This document shows positions 41,016-48,614 of a stretch of 64,000 nt of DNA, in pieces. The stretch comes from Bacteroidales bacterium. GTDB taxonomy: Bacteria > Bacteroidota > Bacteroidia > Bacteroidales > UBA932. The notes below the pieces were generated by a model. It ran no database searches and was not told the DNA's origin. It worked only from the letters and a program-made list of their open reading frames with translations. The translations under genes were made by a program, and so were the position numbers. The DNA lies in NCBI GenBank assembly GCA_017429205.1, contig JAFRPH010000014.1:19935-83934 (forward strand). The letters are read 5' to 3'. Each line of letters opens with the position of its first letter. Positions within the stretch are counted from its first letter, which is position 1.

Positions 41016-41903
41016 ATGCTCATCCGTTATTTCAAAGATCCCATCCCCGGACGGGAAGGAGTTTTTATGTTCACTTCCGACCATCAGCTCAGGCAGTTGA
41101 TTTTCCGGTCGGCAAGCGATTTTTCCTATGGTGTAAATACGCTGGCAATCGGGACGCTGAAATACAAAGTCCGCGTCCTGTGCTATACCCTGATGAACAA
41201 CCACCTGCACCTGCTTGTCTTGGGGCGCTACGAAGAATGTCTGGCTTATTTCCGATGGATTTTGCTCCGGCTGGCACAGATGCTGAAGGCCCGATACGGA
41301 ATCAACGGCGTCCTGAAAGCGGACGCAGCCGATGTCCAATATGTCACGGACCGTCAGATGCTTTTGAACGAAGTGGCCTACTTGCTCAGAAACTCCTTCA
41401 AGGCACAGATCGACAGTCCTTTTTCATACCCCTGGGCACCCTTCGAAGTGTATTTCAATCCCTACCTGGACAGTATACGGGGCGAACGTTTTCCCAGTAC
41501 CGACGTCGCCAAAAGGATTTTGGGGACCCATGCCCTCATACCGGAGGACTGGGAACACAGAAATGGAACGATTCTGAACAAATGCTTTGTTGATTACCGG
41601 ACCGCCGAACGCTTGATCGGTTCCGGTTACGCACTGTTCAACCGGATCCGAAAGTTCGACACCGAGTCCATTATCGCCCAATCACATGGCATTGAAGAGT
41701 CGTTGACCTTCACGGACAACGAGTTGCAGGAGAAGATCCGGTCAGTCTGTCAGAATGAACTGCATGTAGACTCTCCGCATCAGTTGGGACGCAAAGACTT
41801 GCTCCGGCTGGCCCGGACCCTGGCCAACCGGTTTTCTGCCACAAAGAAGCAGATTTCCCGGCTGCTTGGCATCGCCTCTGACGTACTGGACAACATCCTG
41901 TGA
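41016..41903 (+). CDS. REP-associated tyrosine transposase (Y1/HUH, IS200-like fold)
   Basis: A 295-residue Y1 transposase of the RAYT type, a single-strand DNA nuclease with a HUH metal motif. The HUH pair is in MNNHLHLLVLGRYE (HLH, about residues 63-65) and the catalytic Tyr is probably in VAYLLRNSFKAQ (about residue 121). The C-terminal 100 residues (about 195-295) are an extra helix-turn-helix-like domain ending ATKKQISRLLGIASDVLDNIL. It lacks the terminal-repeat structure of an ordinary IS and is flanked on both sides by short palindromic direct repeats, as expected for RAYT/REP systems. Base composition is more AT-rich than its neighbours. Confidence 0.85.
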   Translation: MLIRYFKDPIPGREGVFMFTSDHQLRQLIFRSASDFSYGVNTLAIGTLKYKVRVLCYTLMNNHLHLLVLGRYEECLAYFRWILLRLAQMLKARYGINGVLKADAADVQYVTDRQMLLNEVAYLLRNSFKAQIDSPFSYPWAPFEVYFNPYLDSIRGERFPSTDVAKRILGTHALIPEDWEHRNGTILNKCFVDYRTAERLIGSGYALFNRIRKFDTESIIAQSHGIEESLTFTDNELQEKIRSVCQNELHVDSPHQLGRKDLLRLARTLANRFSATKKQISRLLGIASDVLDNIL

Positions 41904-41925
41904 AGAGGTCCGCGGAGTGACCTCT

Positions 41926-41975
41926 CATAACCCACTGATTCCCAACCGATTGCAAAACAGCCATCCGCAAACCCC
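41926..41975 (+). repeat. REP-like direct repeat, copy 2 (downstream of the transposase)
   Basis: Ends CCATCCGCAAACCCC, closely matching copy 3 (GTCCGCAAACCCC). Between copies 2 and 3 is the perfect palindrome GCAGATCTGC (41987-41996), which mirrors the GCAGACC elements upstream of the transposase. A 6-pair hairpin GAGGTC/GACCTC immediately precedes it. Confidence 0.55.
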
Positions 41976-42010
41976 TTGAAATAATGGCAGATCTGCGGGT
42001 TAGCCTTTCG

Positions 42011-42058
42011 TACTCATTTGATTTACAACGAATTACAAAAAGACCGTCCGCAAACCCC
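42011..42058 (+). repeat. REP-like direct repeat, copy 3, overlapping the serA terminator
   Basis: Shares TTTGATT..CAACGAATTACAAAA with copy 2 and the same ending. It overlaps one arm and part of the loop of the serA terminator (42042-42081), so the repeat family and the terminator share sequence. Confidence 0.55.
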
Positions 42059-42081
42059 AGAGAAGGAGCGAGCGGACGGTC
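42042..42081 (-). terminator. Rho-independent terminator after serA
   Basis: A perfect 10-pair stem, GACCGTCCGC (42042-42051) with GCGGACGGTC (42072-42081), around a 20-base loop; on the minus strand it is followed by TTTTT. It lies 21 bases downstream of the serA stop and closes the serC-serA transcript. Confidence 0.8.
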
Positions 42082-42102
42082 ATAATCAGGCAGAGGGCAA
42101 AA

Positions 42103-43023
42103 CTACTTGTTCACCTGGAACTTCGTGCAGCCGGTAGCGAAGAAGTCCGCGATCTGGCGGGCGGCGGCGAGGCCGGCATTGATGTTGGCCTCAGAGGTCT
42201 GGGCTCCCATCTTCTTGGGCGTGGCAAAGACGCGGTAGCCGAAGTTCTTGGTGAGTTTGTCGTAGTTGTCCGGCATGACGTCGGTGACGTACTTCAGGTC
42301 CGGACGCTCCTCCAGGGCTTTCAGGAGACCTTCTTCGTCAATGACTTCCTTACGGGCGGTATTCACGACCGTCGCGCCCTTGGGCATCTTCATGAGGAGG
42401 TCATAGCCGATGCTCCTGATGGTGGAAGGAAGGGCCGGGATGTGGATGGACAGGTAGTCGGAGTTCGCGTACAGCTCCTCCACGGAGTGGACGGGCTCGG
42501 CGCCGCCGGCGACGATCTGTTCGTCGGTGAGGAACGGGTCCAGGGCGTGGATGGTCATGCCGAGGGCCTTCGCCTTCTGGCCGACCAGCCGGCCCACGTT
42601 GCCATAGGCCTGGACACCAAGGCGCTTTCCCTGCAACTCGCTGCCGGTCGCCGGAGTGAAGTGCGTACGCGCCATGAAGATCATCAGGCCGAGGGCGAGT
42701 TCCGCCACGGCATTGGAGTTCTGGCCAGGGGTGTTCATCACGACGACGCCATGCTCCGTGGCCGCGGCGAGATCGACATTGTCGTATCCCGCGCCGGCAC
42801 GGACGACGATCTTGAGTTTCGGGGCGGCGGCGATGACCTCGGCCGTCACCTTGTCGGAACGGATAATCATGGCCTCCACGTCCGCGACGGCGGCGACCAG
42901 GTCGCCCTGTTCCGCATATTTCTCGAGTTTCACGACCTCGTGACCGGCCTCGGTGAGGATATTCACGATCCCTTCCACCGCCTTGGCGGCGAAAGGCTTC
43001 TGGGTAGCAAGTAAAACTTTCAT
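42103..43023 (-). CDS. serA: 3-phosphoglycerate dehydrogenase SerA (short, K-type)
   Basis: First enzyme of serine synthesis, oxidising 3-phosphoglycerate with NAD. At 306 residues it has only the catalytic and nucleotide-binding domains and no ACT domain, so feedback by serine is unlikely. The nucleotide loop reads VQAYGNVG. The sequence at the usual catalytic His (normally PHIG) is PKKMGAQTSEAN; the Lys for His replacement is a feature of the short Bacteroidetes/Entamoeba-type enzymes as I recall them. It lies downstream of serC with a structured repeat between, and ends before the terminator at 42042-42081. Confidence 0.9.
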   Translation of the reverse strand: MKVLLATQKPFAAKAVEGIVNILTEAGHEVVKLEKYAEQGDLVAAVADVEAMIIRSDKVTAEVIAAAPKLKIVVRAGAGYDNVDLAAATEHGVVVMNTPGQNSNAVAELALGLMIFMARTHFTPATGSELQGKRLGVQAYGNVGRLVGQKAKALGMTIHALDPFLTDEQIVAGGAEPVHSVEELYANSDYLSIHIPALPSTIRSIGYDLLMKMPKGATVVNTARKEVIDEEGLLKALEERPDLKYVTDVMPDNYDKLTKNFGYRVFATPKKMGAQTSEANINAGLAAARQIADFFATGCTKFQVNK

Positions 43024-43041
43024 GTCAATTTATGTTTTGAT

Positions 43042-43185
43042 GAAGAAATGTGAAGTTCCGGGACCTGTGTATCAGAAACCTGTGGCCACCCTCGGCCGCA
43101 TAAGAGGGAGGGGCCCATCGAAGATGGGAGGGGTCGCAAAGCGACGGTTTCTGATACTCAGGTCCCGGAACGGAATCATTTCTTC
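43042..43185. repeat. Large structured inverted repeat between serC and serA
   Basis: Two 26-base arms (43055-43080 and 43146-43171) match at 25 of 26 positions; the outer parts GAAGAAATG (43042-43050) and CATTTCTTC (43177-43185) extend the pairing after a 4-5 base internal loop, so the palindrome is about 40 pairs per arm. The 65-base interior folds, on the minus strand, into three small hairpins: GTCGC-TTT-GCGAC, CCCATC-TTC-GATGGG and CCCTC...GAGGG. The outer arm on the serC side overlaps the last codons of serC. It resembles a MITE-like mobile repeat or a structured intercistronic RNA. Confidence 0.75.
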
Positions 43186-44249
43186 AAAGCTTCAAATTCC
43201 TTCATGCAGTCGACCAGGGCCTGGACATCCTCGACGGAGCAGGCATTGTAGATGGAGGCGCGGAAGCCGCCGACGGAGCGGTGGCCCTTGATGCCCACCA
43301 TGCCGCGTTCCTTCGCGAAGGCGAAGAATTCGTCCTGCAGGTCCTCGTGGCCGGGAGCCATCACGAAGCAGACGTTCATCAGGGAACGGTCCTCCTTCAC
43401 GGCGGTGCCGACGAACAGGGAGTTGCGGTCGATCTCGTCGTAGAGGATCTGCGCCTTCTTCTTGTTGATCTCGTACATGGCCTCGACGCCGCCGATGCCC
43501 TTGAGCCACTTGAGGGTTTCGGTCATCACGTAGATGGCGAACACCGGCGGGGTGTTGAACATGGAGAGCTTGTCGATGTGGGTGCGGTAGTCGAGCATCG
43601 TGGGGATGTAGCGGCTCACGCGGCCGAGGGAATCCTTCCGGATGATGGCGAAGATGACACCGGCAGGGCCGACGTTCTTCTGCGCGCCACCATAGATAAG
43701 GTCATACTTGGAAACGTCCACCGGACGGGACATGATGTCGGAAGACATGTCGGCGATGAGCGGACACGGGACGTCCAGGTCCTCGTGGATCTCGGTGCCG
43801 TAGATGGTATTGTTGGTGGTGATGTGCAGGTAATCCAAGTCCGCCGGGACTTCGAAGCCCTTCGGGATATAGGTGTAGTTCTTGTCTTTGGAGCTGGCGA
43901 TGGCATAGGCGTCGCCGATGCCCTTGGCCTCCTTGAGCGCCTTGCTGGCCCAGACGCCGGTATCCAGGTAGGCGGCCTTTTTCTCCAGGTAGTTCATCGC
44001 GACATAGAGGAACTGGAGGGAGGCGCCGCCACCGAGGAAGACGACCTCGTGGGTATCGGGAATATGGAGAAGTTCCTTCCACAGGGCGCGGCACTCATCC
44101 ATCACGGCGTCCCACTCCTTCGTACGGTGGGAAATGGAAAGGACGGAAATGCCGGTGCCGCTGAAATCCTTCATGGCCTCGATGGCATGGTCGATGGCAA
44201 CCTGCGGAAGAAGGCAGGGGCCAGCATTGAAAACGTGGACTTTTTTCAT
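43176..44249 (-). CDS. serC: Phosphoserine aminotransferase SerC
   Basis: A 357-residue PLP enzyme of serine synthesis converting 3-phosphohydroxypyruvate and glutamate to phosphoserine. The N-terminal [10 protein letters not shown] and SISHRTKEW are typical, and the PLP lysine is in [12 protein letters not shown] (about residue 190). C-terminal residues [15 protein letters not shown] complete the phosphate site. Its last codons and stop form the outer arm of the inverted repeat at 43042-43185, so the repeat has captured or grown into the coding end. It begins the serC-serA transcript, with a -7 element at 44278-44285. Confidence 0.95.
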   Translation of the reverse strand: MKKVHVFNAGPCLLPQVAIDHAIEAMKDFSGTGISVLSISHRTKEWDAVMDECRALWKELLHIPDTHEVVFLGGGASLQFLYVAMNYLEKKAAYLDTGVWASKALKEAKGIGDAYAIASSKDKNYTYIPKGFEVPADLDYLHITTNNTIYGTEIHEDLDVPCPLIADMSSDIMSRPVDVSKYDLIYGGAQKNVGPAGVIFAIIRKDSLGRVSRYIPTMLDYRTHIDKLSMFNTPPVFAIYVMTETLKWLKGIGGVEAMYEINKKKAQILYDEIDRNSLFVGTAVKEDRSLMNVCFVMAPGHEDLQDEFFAFAKERGMVGIKGHRSVGGFRASIYNACSVEDVQALVDCMKEFEALKK

Positions 44250-44277
44250 TGTTTTAAATTGTTATCAATTCACTTCC

Positions 44278-44285
44278 GAAAGATA
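44278..44285 (-). promoter_or_regulatory. -7 element for serC-serA
   Basis: TATCTTTC on the minus strand, one mismatch from TAnnTTTG, 29 bases upstream of the serC start and 20 bases after the yigZ stop. Confidence 0.4.
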
Positions 44286-44305
44286 ATGATTTATTATTGA
44301 TTTTC

Positions 44306-44905
44306 CTATTTTTCCTCAATAAAAGCAACGTTTCCCAGCTTATTCCGAAAATCCTCTTCCAAAGCGAGCCGGACGCGGACGTCCAGGGCGCACAGCAGGC
44401 CGAAATCCTGTCCGGACGGGGACAGGCCCATCTCCTTCAAGGCCTTCATCACATCGTTCATCGCCAGGTAGTCGAAGGAGAGGCGGAACTGCTTGCCGGC
44501 AACCTTTTCCACCACTTCCGCACGGGAAAGGGCGTCGGCCGTGGAGGTCTTGTACGCCCGGATGAGCCCCGGAATGCCCAGTTTGATGCCGCCGAAATAC
44601 CGGACCACCACGACCAGGATGTCGCTCAGGCCCATCGAGTCGATCTGGCCCAGGATGGGACGCCCCGCCGATCCGGACGGTTCCCCGTCGTCGCTGGAGC
44701 GGAAGTGGTCGCCCTGATAGCCAAGACGATAGGCATAACAGTGGTGCCGGGCATCGTGATACTCCTTTCGCAAGGCCGCAAGGATTTCCTTGATCCCTTC
44801 CTCCGTTTCCACGGGATAGGCCAGGGCGATGAAACGCGATCCGTTGTCCTTGAACAGGCCTTCGCTGCGGGCGGCGATGCTCCGGTATGCGTCAAAATTA
44901 TCCAC
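44306..44905 (-). CDS. YigZ/IMPACT family protein
   Basis: A 199-residue protein of the YigZ/IMPACT family. The signature is clear: ARHHCYAYRLG, then SSDDGEPSGSAGRPIL and VVVVRYFGGIKLGIPGLIRAY. A second ferredoxin-like domain forms the C-terminus. The start is a GTG at 44905 (VDNFDAYRSIA); no ATG precedes the conserved region in this frame. Proteins of the family are linked to translation or proteolysis regulation, but the bacterial role is not settled. It is divergent from the pRiA4b ORF-3-like gene. Confidence 0.85.
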   Translation of the reverse strand: MDNFDAYRSIAARSEGLFKDNGSRFIALAYPVETEEGIKEILAALRKEYHDARHHCYAYRLGYQGDHFRSSDDGEPSGSAGRPILGQIDSMGLSDILVVVVRYFGGIKLGIPGLIRAYKTSTADALSRAEVVEKVAGKQFRLSFDYLAMNDVMKALKEMGLSPSGQDFGLLCALDVRVRLALEEDFRNKLGNVAFIEEK

Positions 44906-44934
44906 GTCTACGAATGTAGCGTTTTTTGCGAAAT

Positions 44935-44968
44935 TTTGCAATCGGGACGGATTTTTATTGTATCTTTG
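44935..44968 (+). promoter_or_regulatory. Promoter for the pRiA4b ORF-3-like gene and miaA
   Basis: TTTG at 44935-44938, a 22-base spacer, and TATCTTTG at 44961-44968 (full match to TAnnTTTG), 31 bases before the ATG at 44999. It overlaps the 5' edge of the divergent yigZ control region. Confidence 0.6.
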
Positions 44969-44998
44969 ACTACCCGAAACAAGACTGACTATTTGATT

Positions 44999-45565
44999 AT
45001 GGTATTCCGACTCAGAGTGACCTTGACCGGCATCAAGGGCTTTTTCCGAATCTACCACGTGAACGGCGCTACGACGCTGTACACCCTCCATAAACAGATG
45101 CGGGCCGACATGGAGTTCCCGCAGGACCAGCTCATCATGTTCAAGGCCCTCGACCCCGAGGGCGGCGTCGTGGGGCGCTACGGCCTGTTTGACCTCGGCT
45201 GCGGCACCGTGGACGAGATTTCCCTGGAAAAGGCCGTCAAGGCCGGCACCGGCAGTTTCGTCTACTTTTATGACGTCACGAACCGCAAGAGCGTGAACAT
45301 CACCGTGGAAGGTGAACTGGAAGGGGCCGTCGTGAGTCCCGATTACCCGCTCCTCGCGGAAACCAAGGGCCCGAACCCCATCGAGTTCGAGAACGGCTAT
45401 GTCGCCTATGAGGACCTTCCCGACGAGCAGCGCCACCTCCCTGGCGAAAACAAGGGCGGGATGGACTTCGACGACGAGGACCTGGATGACGAAGACCTCG
45501 AGGACGAGGAGGAAGAAGAAGAGGACGACGAGGACGGGAAGGAAATCTACGACGAGAACGAATGA
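44999..45565 (+). CDS. pRiA4b ORF-3-like (IS1096 passenger TnpR family) protein with acidic tail
   Basis: A 188-residue protein whose first 145 residues match the pRiA4b ORF-3-like family (FRLRVTLTGIKGFFRIYHVN, then LFDLGCG and FVYFYDV). This fold is often annotated as an IS1096 passenger but is chromosomal and common in Bacteroidetes, so the name need not imply mobility. The last 35 residues are nearly all Asp and Glu (DDEDLDDEDLEDEEEEEE), an unusual low-complexity acidic tail. It precedes miaA by 3 bases and is probably co-transcribed. Confidence 0.78.
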   Translation: MVFRLRVTLTGIKGFFRIYHVNGATTLYTLHKQMRADMEFPQDQLIMFKALDPEGGVVGRYGLFDLGCGTVDEISLEKAVKAGTGSFVYFYDVTNRKSVNITVEGELEGAVVSPDYPLLAETKGPNPIEFENGYVAYEDLPDEQRHLPGENKGGMDFDDEDLDDEDLEDEEEEEEDDEDGKEIYDENE

Positions 45566-45568
45566 CGG

Positions 45569-46432
45569 ATGGGCAGGCGGCTCCTGGTGATCCTCGGACC
45601 GACTGCCGTCGGAAAAACGGACTACAGCATCGAACGGGCGCTGGAGTACGGAAGTCCCGTCATCTCCTGCGATTCACGCCAGCTATATAAGGAAATGCGC
45701 ATCGGCACGGCCGTTCCGTCGGAGGAACAGCTCGCGCGGGTGCCCCATCATTTCATCCGGGACCACTCCGTGACGGCGAATTATACCGCCGGGATGTATG
45801 AGGTCGAGGCCCTTTCGCTCATCGACCGGCTGTTTGCCGAAGGACATGAGACCCTGGTGGTGACCGGCGGGTCGATGATGTACATCGACGCCCTCTGCTA
45901 CGGCCTGGACGATTTCCCGGAAGTGCCCCTGATGCTCCGGGAACACCTGATGGAATGCCTCCGGGACGAAGGTGTGGAAGTCCTTGCCGACCAGCTCCGG
46001 GAACTGGACCCCGTCACCTACGACGAAATCGACCTGTCCAACGGGCAGCGGGTCATCCGCGCCCTGGAAGTATGCCTGTACACCGGCCAGCCTTTTTCCT
46101 CCTTCAAGACGCGCTCGTTCAAGGAGCGGAACTTCGAAATCGAAAAAATCGGTCTCCAGCGCCCCCGCGAGGACCTTTACGCGCGCATTAACGCGCGCGT
46201 GGAGAAGATGATGGAGGAAGGGCTGGAAGAGGAGGTCCGAAGCCTCCTCCCCTATCGCGGCCTCCCTGCCCTCCAGACGGTGGGCTACCGGGAGATGTTC
46301 GACCACTTCGACGGCAAACAGGACCTCGGGACCACCGTCCGTCTGATCCAGCGCAACACCCGCCACTACGCCAAGCGCCAGCTCACCTGGTGGCGCCGCG
46401 ATCCCACGATCCGCTGGATCGACGCGGAATAG
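45569..46432 (+). CDS. miaA: tRNA dimethylallyltransferase MiaA
   Basis: A 287-residue enzyme that adds a dimethylallyl group to A37 of tRNAs reading UNN codons. The P-loop is GPTAVGKTDYSIERAL (residues 10-17 for the core), followed by SCDSRQLYKEMRIGTA, the FIRDH segment and VVTGGSMMYIDAL. NGQRVIRALEV and the C-terminal QRNTRHYAKRQLTWWRRD, involved in tRNA binding, are intact. The stop is two bases into the intergenic repeat at 46431-46553. Nothing unusual about length. Confidence 0.95.
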   Translation: MGRRLLVILGPTAVGKTDYSIERALEYGSPVISCDSRQLYKEMRIGTAVPSEEQLARVPHHFIRDHSVTANYTAGMYEVEALSLIDRLFAEGHETLVVTGGSMMYIDALCYGLDDFPEVPLMLREHLMECLRDEGVEVLADQLRELDPVTYDEIDLSNGQRVIRALEVCLYTGQPFSSFKTRSFKERNFEIEKIGLQRPREDLYARINARVEKMMEEGLEEEVRSLLPYRGLPALQTVGYREMFDHFDGKQDLGTTVRLIQRNTRHYAKRQLTWWRRDPTIRWIDAE

Positions 46433-46553
46433 ATTCCTTCGTCGGCCTACGGCCTCCTCGGAATGACAATACGGCCTCCTCGGAATGACAATGGGGCGCC
46501 CTTTCGGCACCCCATTATCTTTGTCTGTCATTCCGAGCGAAGCGAAGGAATCT
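46431..46553. repeat. Palindromic intergenic repeat between miaA and the arabinofuranosidase gene
   Basis: The ends are inverted copies: AGATTCCTTCG at the left and CGAAGGAATCT at the right, with TCGGAATGACA/TGTCATTCCGA inside. The left half contains a direct duplication of about 21 bases (CGGCCTCCTCGGAATGACA at about 46450-46468 and 46472-46490). The TGTCATTCCGAGCGAAGCGA right end is a motif recurrent in Bacteroidetes genomes as I recall. It overlaps the last codons of both convergent genes. Confidence 0.75.
46490..46516. terminator. Hairpin at the centre of the repeat, likely bidirectional terminator
   Basis: AATGGGGCGCC (46490-46500) pairs with GGCACCCCATT (46506-46516), 10 of 11 positions, around a 5-base loop. 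It lies between the convergent ends of miaA and the GH51 gene; the T-rich flank on the plus strand is weak. Confidence 0.5.
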
Positions 46554-48528
46554 ATCTTTCCACAATGTAGATCGCGAAGGTGAGCGGTTCCACGGTGGCG
46601 GAGAGGGTCTTGCCCTCGCCGGTGAAAGCGGCCTTCACGGGAGTGATGAGGTCCGGAGTATCCAGGGTATTGTCCTCATAAAGGAGGTCGGAATGGAACT
46701 TCACGCACTCGACGGCCTTCACGGTCTCTTTCTTCTTGAGACCGGAGAAGGCGAATTCCACCTGCCGGGGCTCCTCTGACGTGTTGATCACCTTCACGTA
46801 CACCTTGTCACCGTCCTTGACGGCACTGGCGAAGAGTCCGTCCTGGCCGGCAGCGCCGGTAACGTTGGCACCGTCCATCTTGAGCGTCAGCGCGTTCTGG
46901 CCCTTGTACTGGCCATAGAGCTGCTGGACATGCCAGCTGGCGGTGCGCATGGAGCGGAGGTTGTCGTACCAGATGAGGTCCGGACGCCACTGCCAGCCCT
47001 CGATGTGGGCGAAGAGCGGAGCGTAGGTGGCCATGTGCACGATGTCGGCGTTGCGCTCGATGGTGGTCATGAAGGCAGCCTCGAGGAGGGAGGCGTAGAA
47101 GTGATTGTACTTCCGGCCCTTGGCATGGCAGGCATACTCGCCGGCGAAGACCTTCGGGCCCTTGCGGTCGTAGTTGTCATAGCGGGCGCCCTGGGCGAGG
47201 AACCAGTCGTAAGGACGGTAGAAGTGCTCGTCCACGAGGTCGGCGCCGAGGCGCTTCATCTCGGGCCACAGGTAGTCGAACTGCTTGCCCTCGGAGTCCG
47301 GGCCGCTGGTACCCACGATCTTGATTTCCGGATACGCGGCGCGGATGGCCTTCACGAAGGGCTCCAGGTGCTCGGGATAGATGGCGTCCCACTGCTCATT
47401 GCCGATGCCGATGTACTTGAGGTTGAAGGGAGCCGGATGGCCCATGTCGGCGCGGACATTGCCCCAGGTGGAGGTGACGGGGCCGTTGGCGAACTCGATG
47501 AGGTCCAGGGCATCCTGGATGAAAGGCTGGAGCTCGTCCACCGGGCAGTGCGCCGCGGGATCGTCATTCTGGAACTGGCAGGCGAGACCGCAGCTGAGAA
47601 TCGGGAGCGGCTCGCTGCCGATCTCTTCGGAAAGCTGGAAGAACTCGAAGAAGCCCAGGCCGTAGCTCTGGAAATAGTCCGGATAGAAGCGGTGGGGGAA
47701 GGTGTATTCCCAACGGTTCTCGTTGATCGGGCGGTTCTCCACCGGACCGACGGTGTTCTTCCAGTTATAGCGGGTGGCAAGGTCGGCCCCCTCCACGATG
47801 CAGCCGCCGGGGAAACGGAAGATGCCGGGCTTGAGGTCGGCGAGGGCCTGTGCCAGGTCCTTGCGCATGCCGTTGCGATGACCCATCCAGGTGTCGGTCG
47901 GGAACAGGGAGATGTGCTCGAGGTCCACGGTCCTGCGGTCTCCCACCAGGAAGATGCGGAGGGTGCTCTTCGCCAGGGTCTCGGTGGGCGTGAGGATCAC
48001 CTCATATTGCTTCCAGTCGGCGCCAGAGACCTTAAGGGGCTCCTGGCAGAGGGCCTGCTTCTCGCCCATGGAGGCGGTGTTCACCAGCTCGAGGCGGAGT
48101 TCGGAGGAGCCGCCGTCCGGGACGCGGGCCCATACGGTGAACCGGTAGGTTTCCCCGCCCTTCACGCCGATACCGAAGAACCCTTCATTGTCCAGGCCGG
48201 TCCATTTCTCCTTGTGACCGGGATTGACAAGCCGGACATAGTGCGGGCAGCGCTCGAACGGGCCGTCCTCCCGCACTTCCACCTTGCCGAAGGCCTTCCA
48301 GCCCTGGAGGGGGTCCTGCGGGAACTCGAAAGAGCGGTTCTTCACGAGCTCGGCGTACAGGCCGCCGTCGGCTGCGAAATTGATGTCCTCGAAGAAAATG
48401 CCGTACATCGTAGGCTGGATGGGTGCGCCGACCTTCTTGAGGTCGATGTCCATGCGGTGGGTCTGCGCAAAGGCCGCCGCTCCGACAAGGAGGGCCGCCG
48501 CCGTGAGAAGAACTTTATTTCTGGTCAT
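46552..48528 (-). CDS. GH51 alpha-L-arabinofuranosidase with CBM-like insert (large form)
   Basis: A 658-residue secreted enzyme that removes alpha-L-arabinofuranosyl side groups. The signal peptide ends near AAFAQ. The GH51 start PTMYGIFFEDINFAADGGLYAELV is followed by a carbohydrate-binding-like insert (about residues 85-225, with GETYRFTVWARV), then the catalytic barrel. Acid/base Glu is in GNEQW (about residue 379) and nucleophile Glu in FAGEYACHA (about 464). A C-terminal beta domain follows. Its 3' end is in the repeat at 46431-46553. Divergent from the shorter GH51 with two promoter-like elements between. Confidence 0.92.
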   Translation of the reverse strand: MTRNKVLLTAAALLVGAAAFAQTHRMDIDLKKVGAPIQPTMYGIFFEDINFAADGGLYAELVKNRSFEFPQDPLQGWKAFGKVEVREDGPFERCPHYVRLVNPGHKEKWTGLDNEGFFGIGVKGGETYRFTVWARVPDGGSSELRLELVNTASMGEKQALCQEPLKVSGADWKQYEVILTPTETLAKSTLRIFLVGDRRTVDLEHISLFPTDTWMGHRNGMRKDLAQALADLKPGIFRFPGGCIVEGADLATRYNWKNTVGPVENRPINENRWEYTFPHRFYPDYFQSYGLGFFEFFQLSEEIGSEPLPILSCGLACQFQNDDPAAHCPVDELQPFIQDALDLIEFANGPVTSTWGNVRADMGHPAPFNLKYIGIGNEQWDAIYPEHLEPFVKAIRAAYPEIKIVGTSGPDSEGKQFDYLWPEMKRLGADLVDEHFYRPYDWFLAQGARYDNYDRKGPKVFAGEYACHAKGRKYNHFYASLLEAAFMTTIERNADIVHMATYAPLFAHIEGWQWRPDLIWYDNLRSMRTASWHVQQLYGQYKGQNALTLKMDGANVTGAAGQDGLFASAVKDGDKVYVKVINTSEEPRQVEFAFSGLKKKETVKAVECVKFHSDLLYEDNTLDTPDLITPVKAAFTGEGKTLSATVEPLTFAIYIVER

Positions 48529-48557
48529 AGATACGGTTGAAATTAGCTGTAGATTTT

Positions 48558-48575
48558 CAAATGTACGCAAAAATA
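48558..48575 (-). promoter_or_regulatory. Two overlapping -7 elements for the large GH51 gene
   Basis: On the minus strand TATTTTTG (48568-48575, followed by C) and TACATTTG (48558-48565) both match TAnnTTTG. They are 29-47 bases upstream of the ATG at 48528. Which one is used is not clear. Confidence 0.45.
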
Positions 48576-48581
48576 CGTAAG

Positions 48582-48614
48582 TTTGGAAAATGTTAGGTGG
48601 ACAAATGTACTTTG
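48582..48614 (+). promoter_or_regulatory. Promoter for the short GH51-GH43 operon
   Basis: TTTG at 48582-48585, a 22-base spacer, then TACTTTG (48608-48614), near the consensus. If used, it gives a leader of about 235 bases that contains the gene remnant at 48605-48842. Confidence 0.4.

Noticed and set aside
44999..45565. Reading the pRiA4b ORF-3-like gene as part of an IS1096 insertion element
   Set aside because: No transposase or terminal repeats are nearby and it is joined to miaA. The family name is historical.
46445..46491. Tandem copies of CGGCCTCCTCGGAATGACA as a CRISPR or phage attachment site
   Set aside because: Only two copies, no spacers and no integrase nearby. It is part of a palindromic intergenic repeat.
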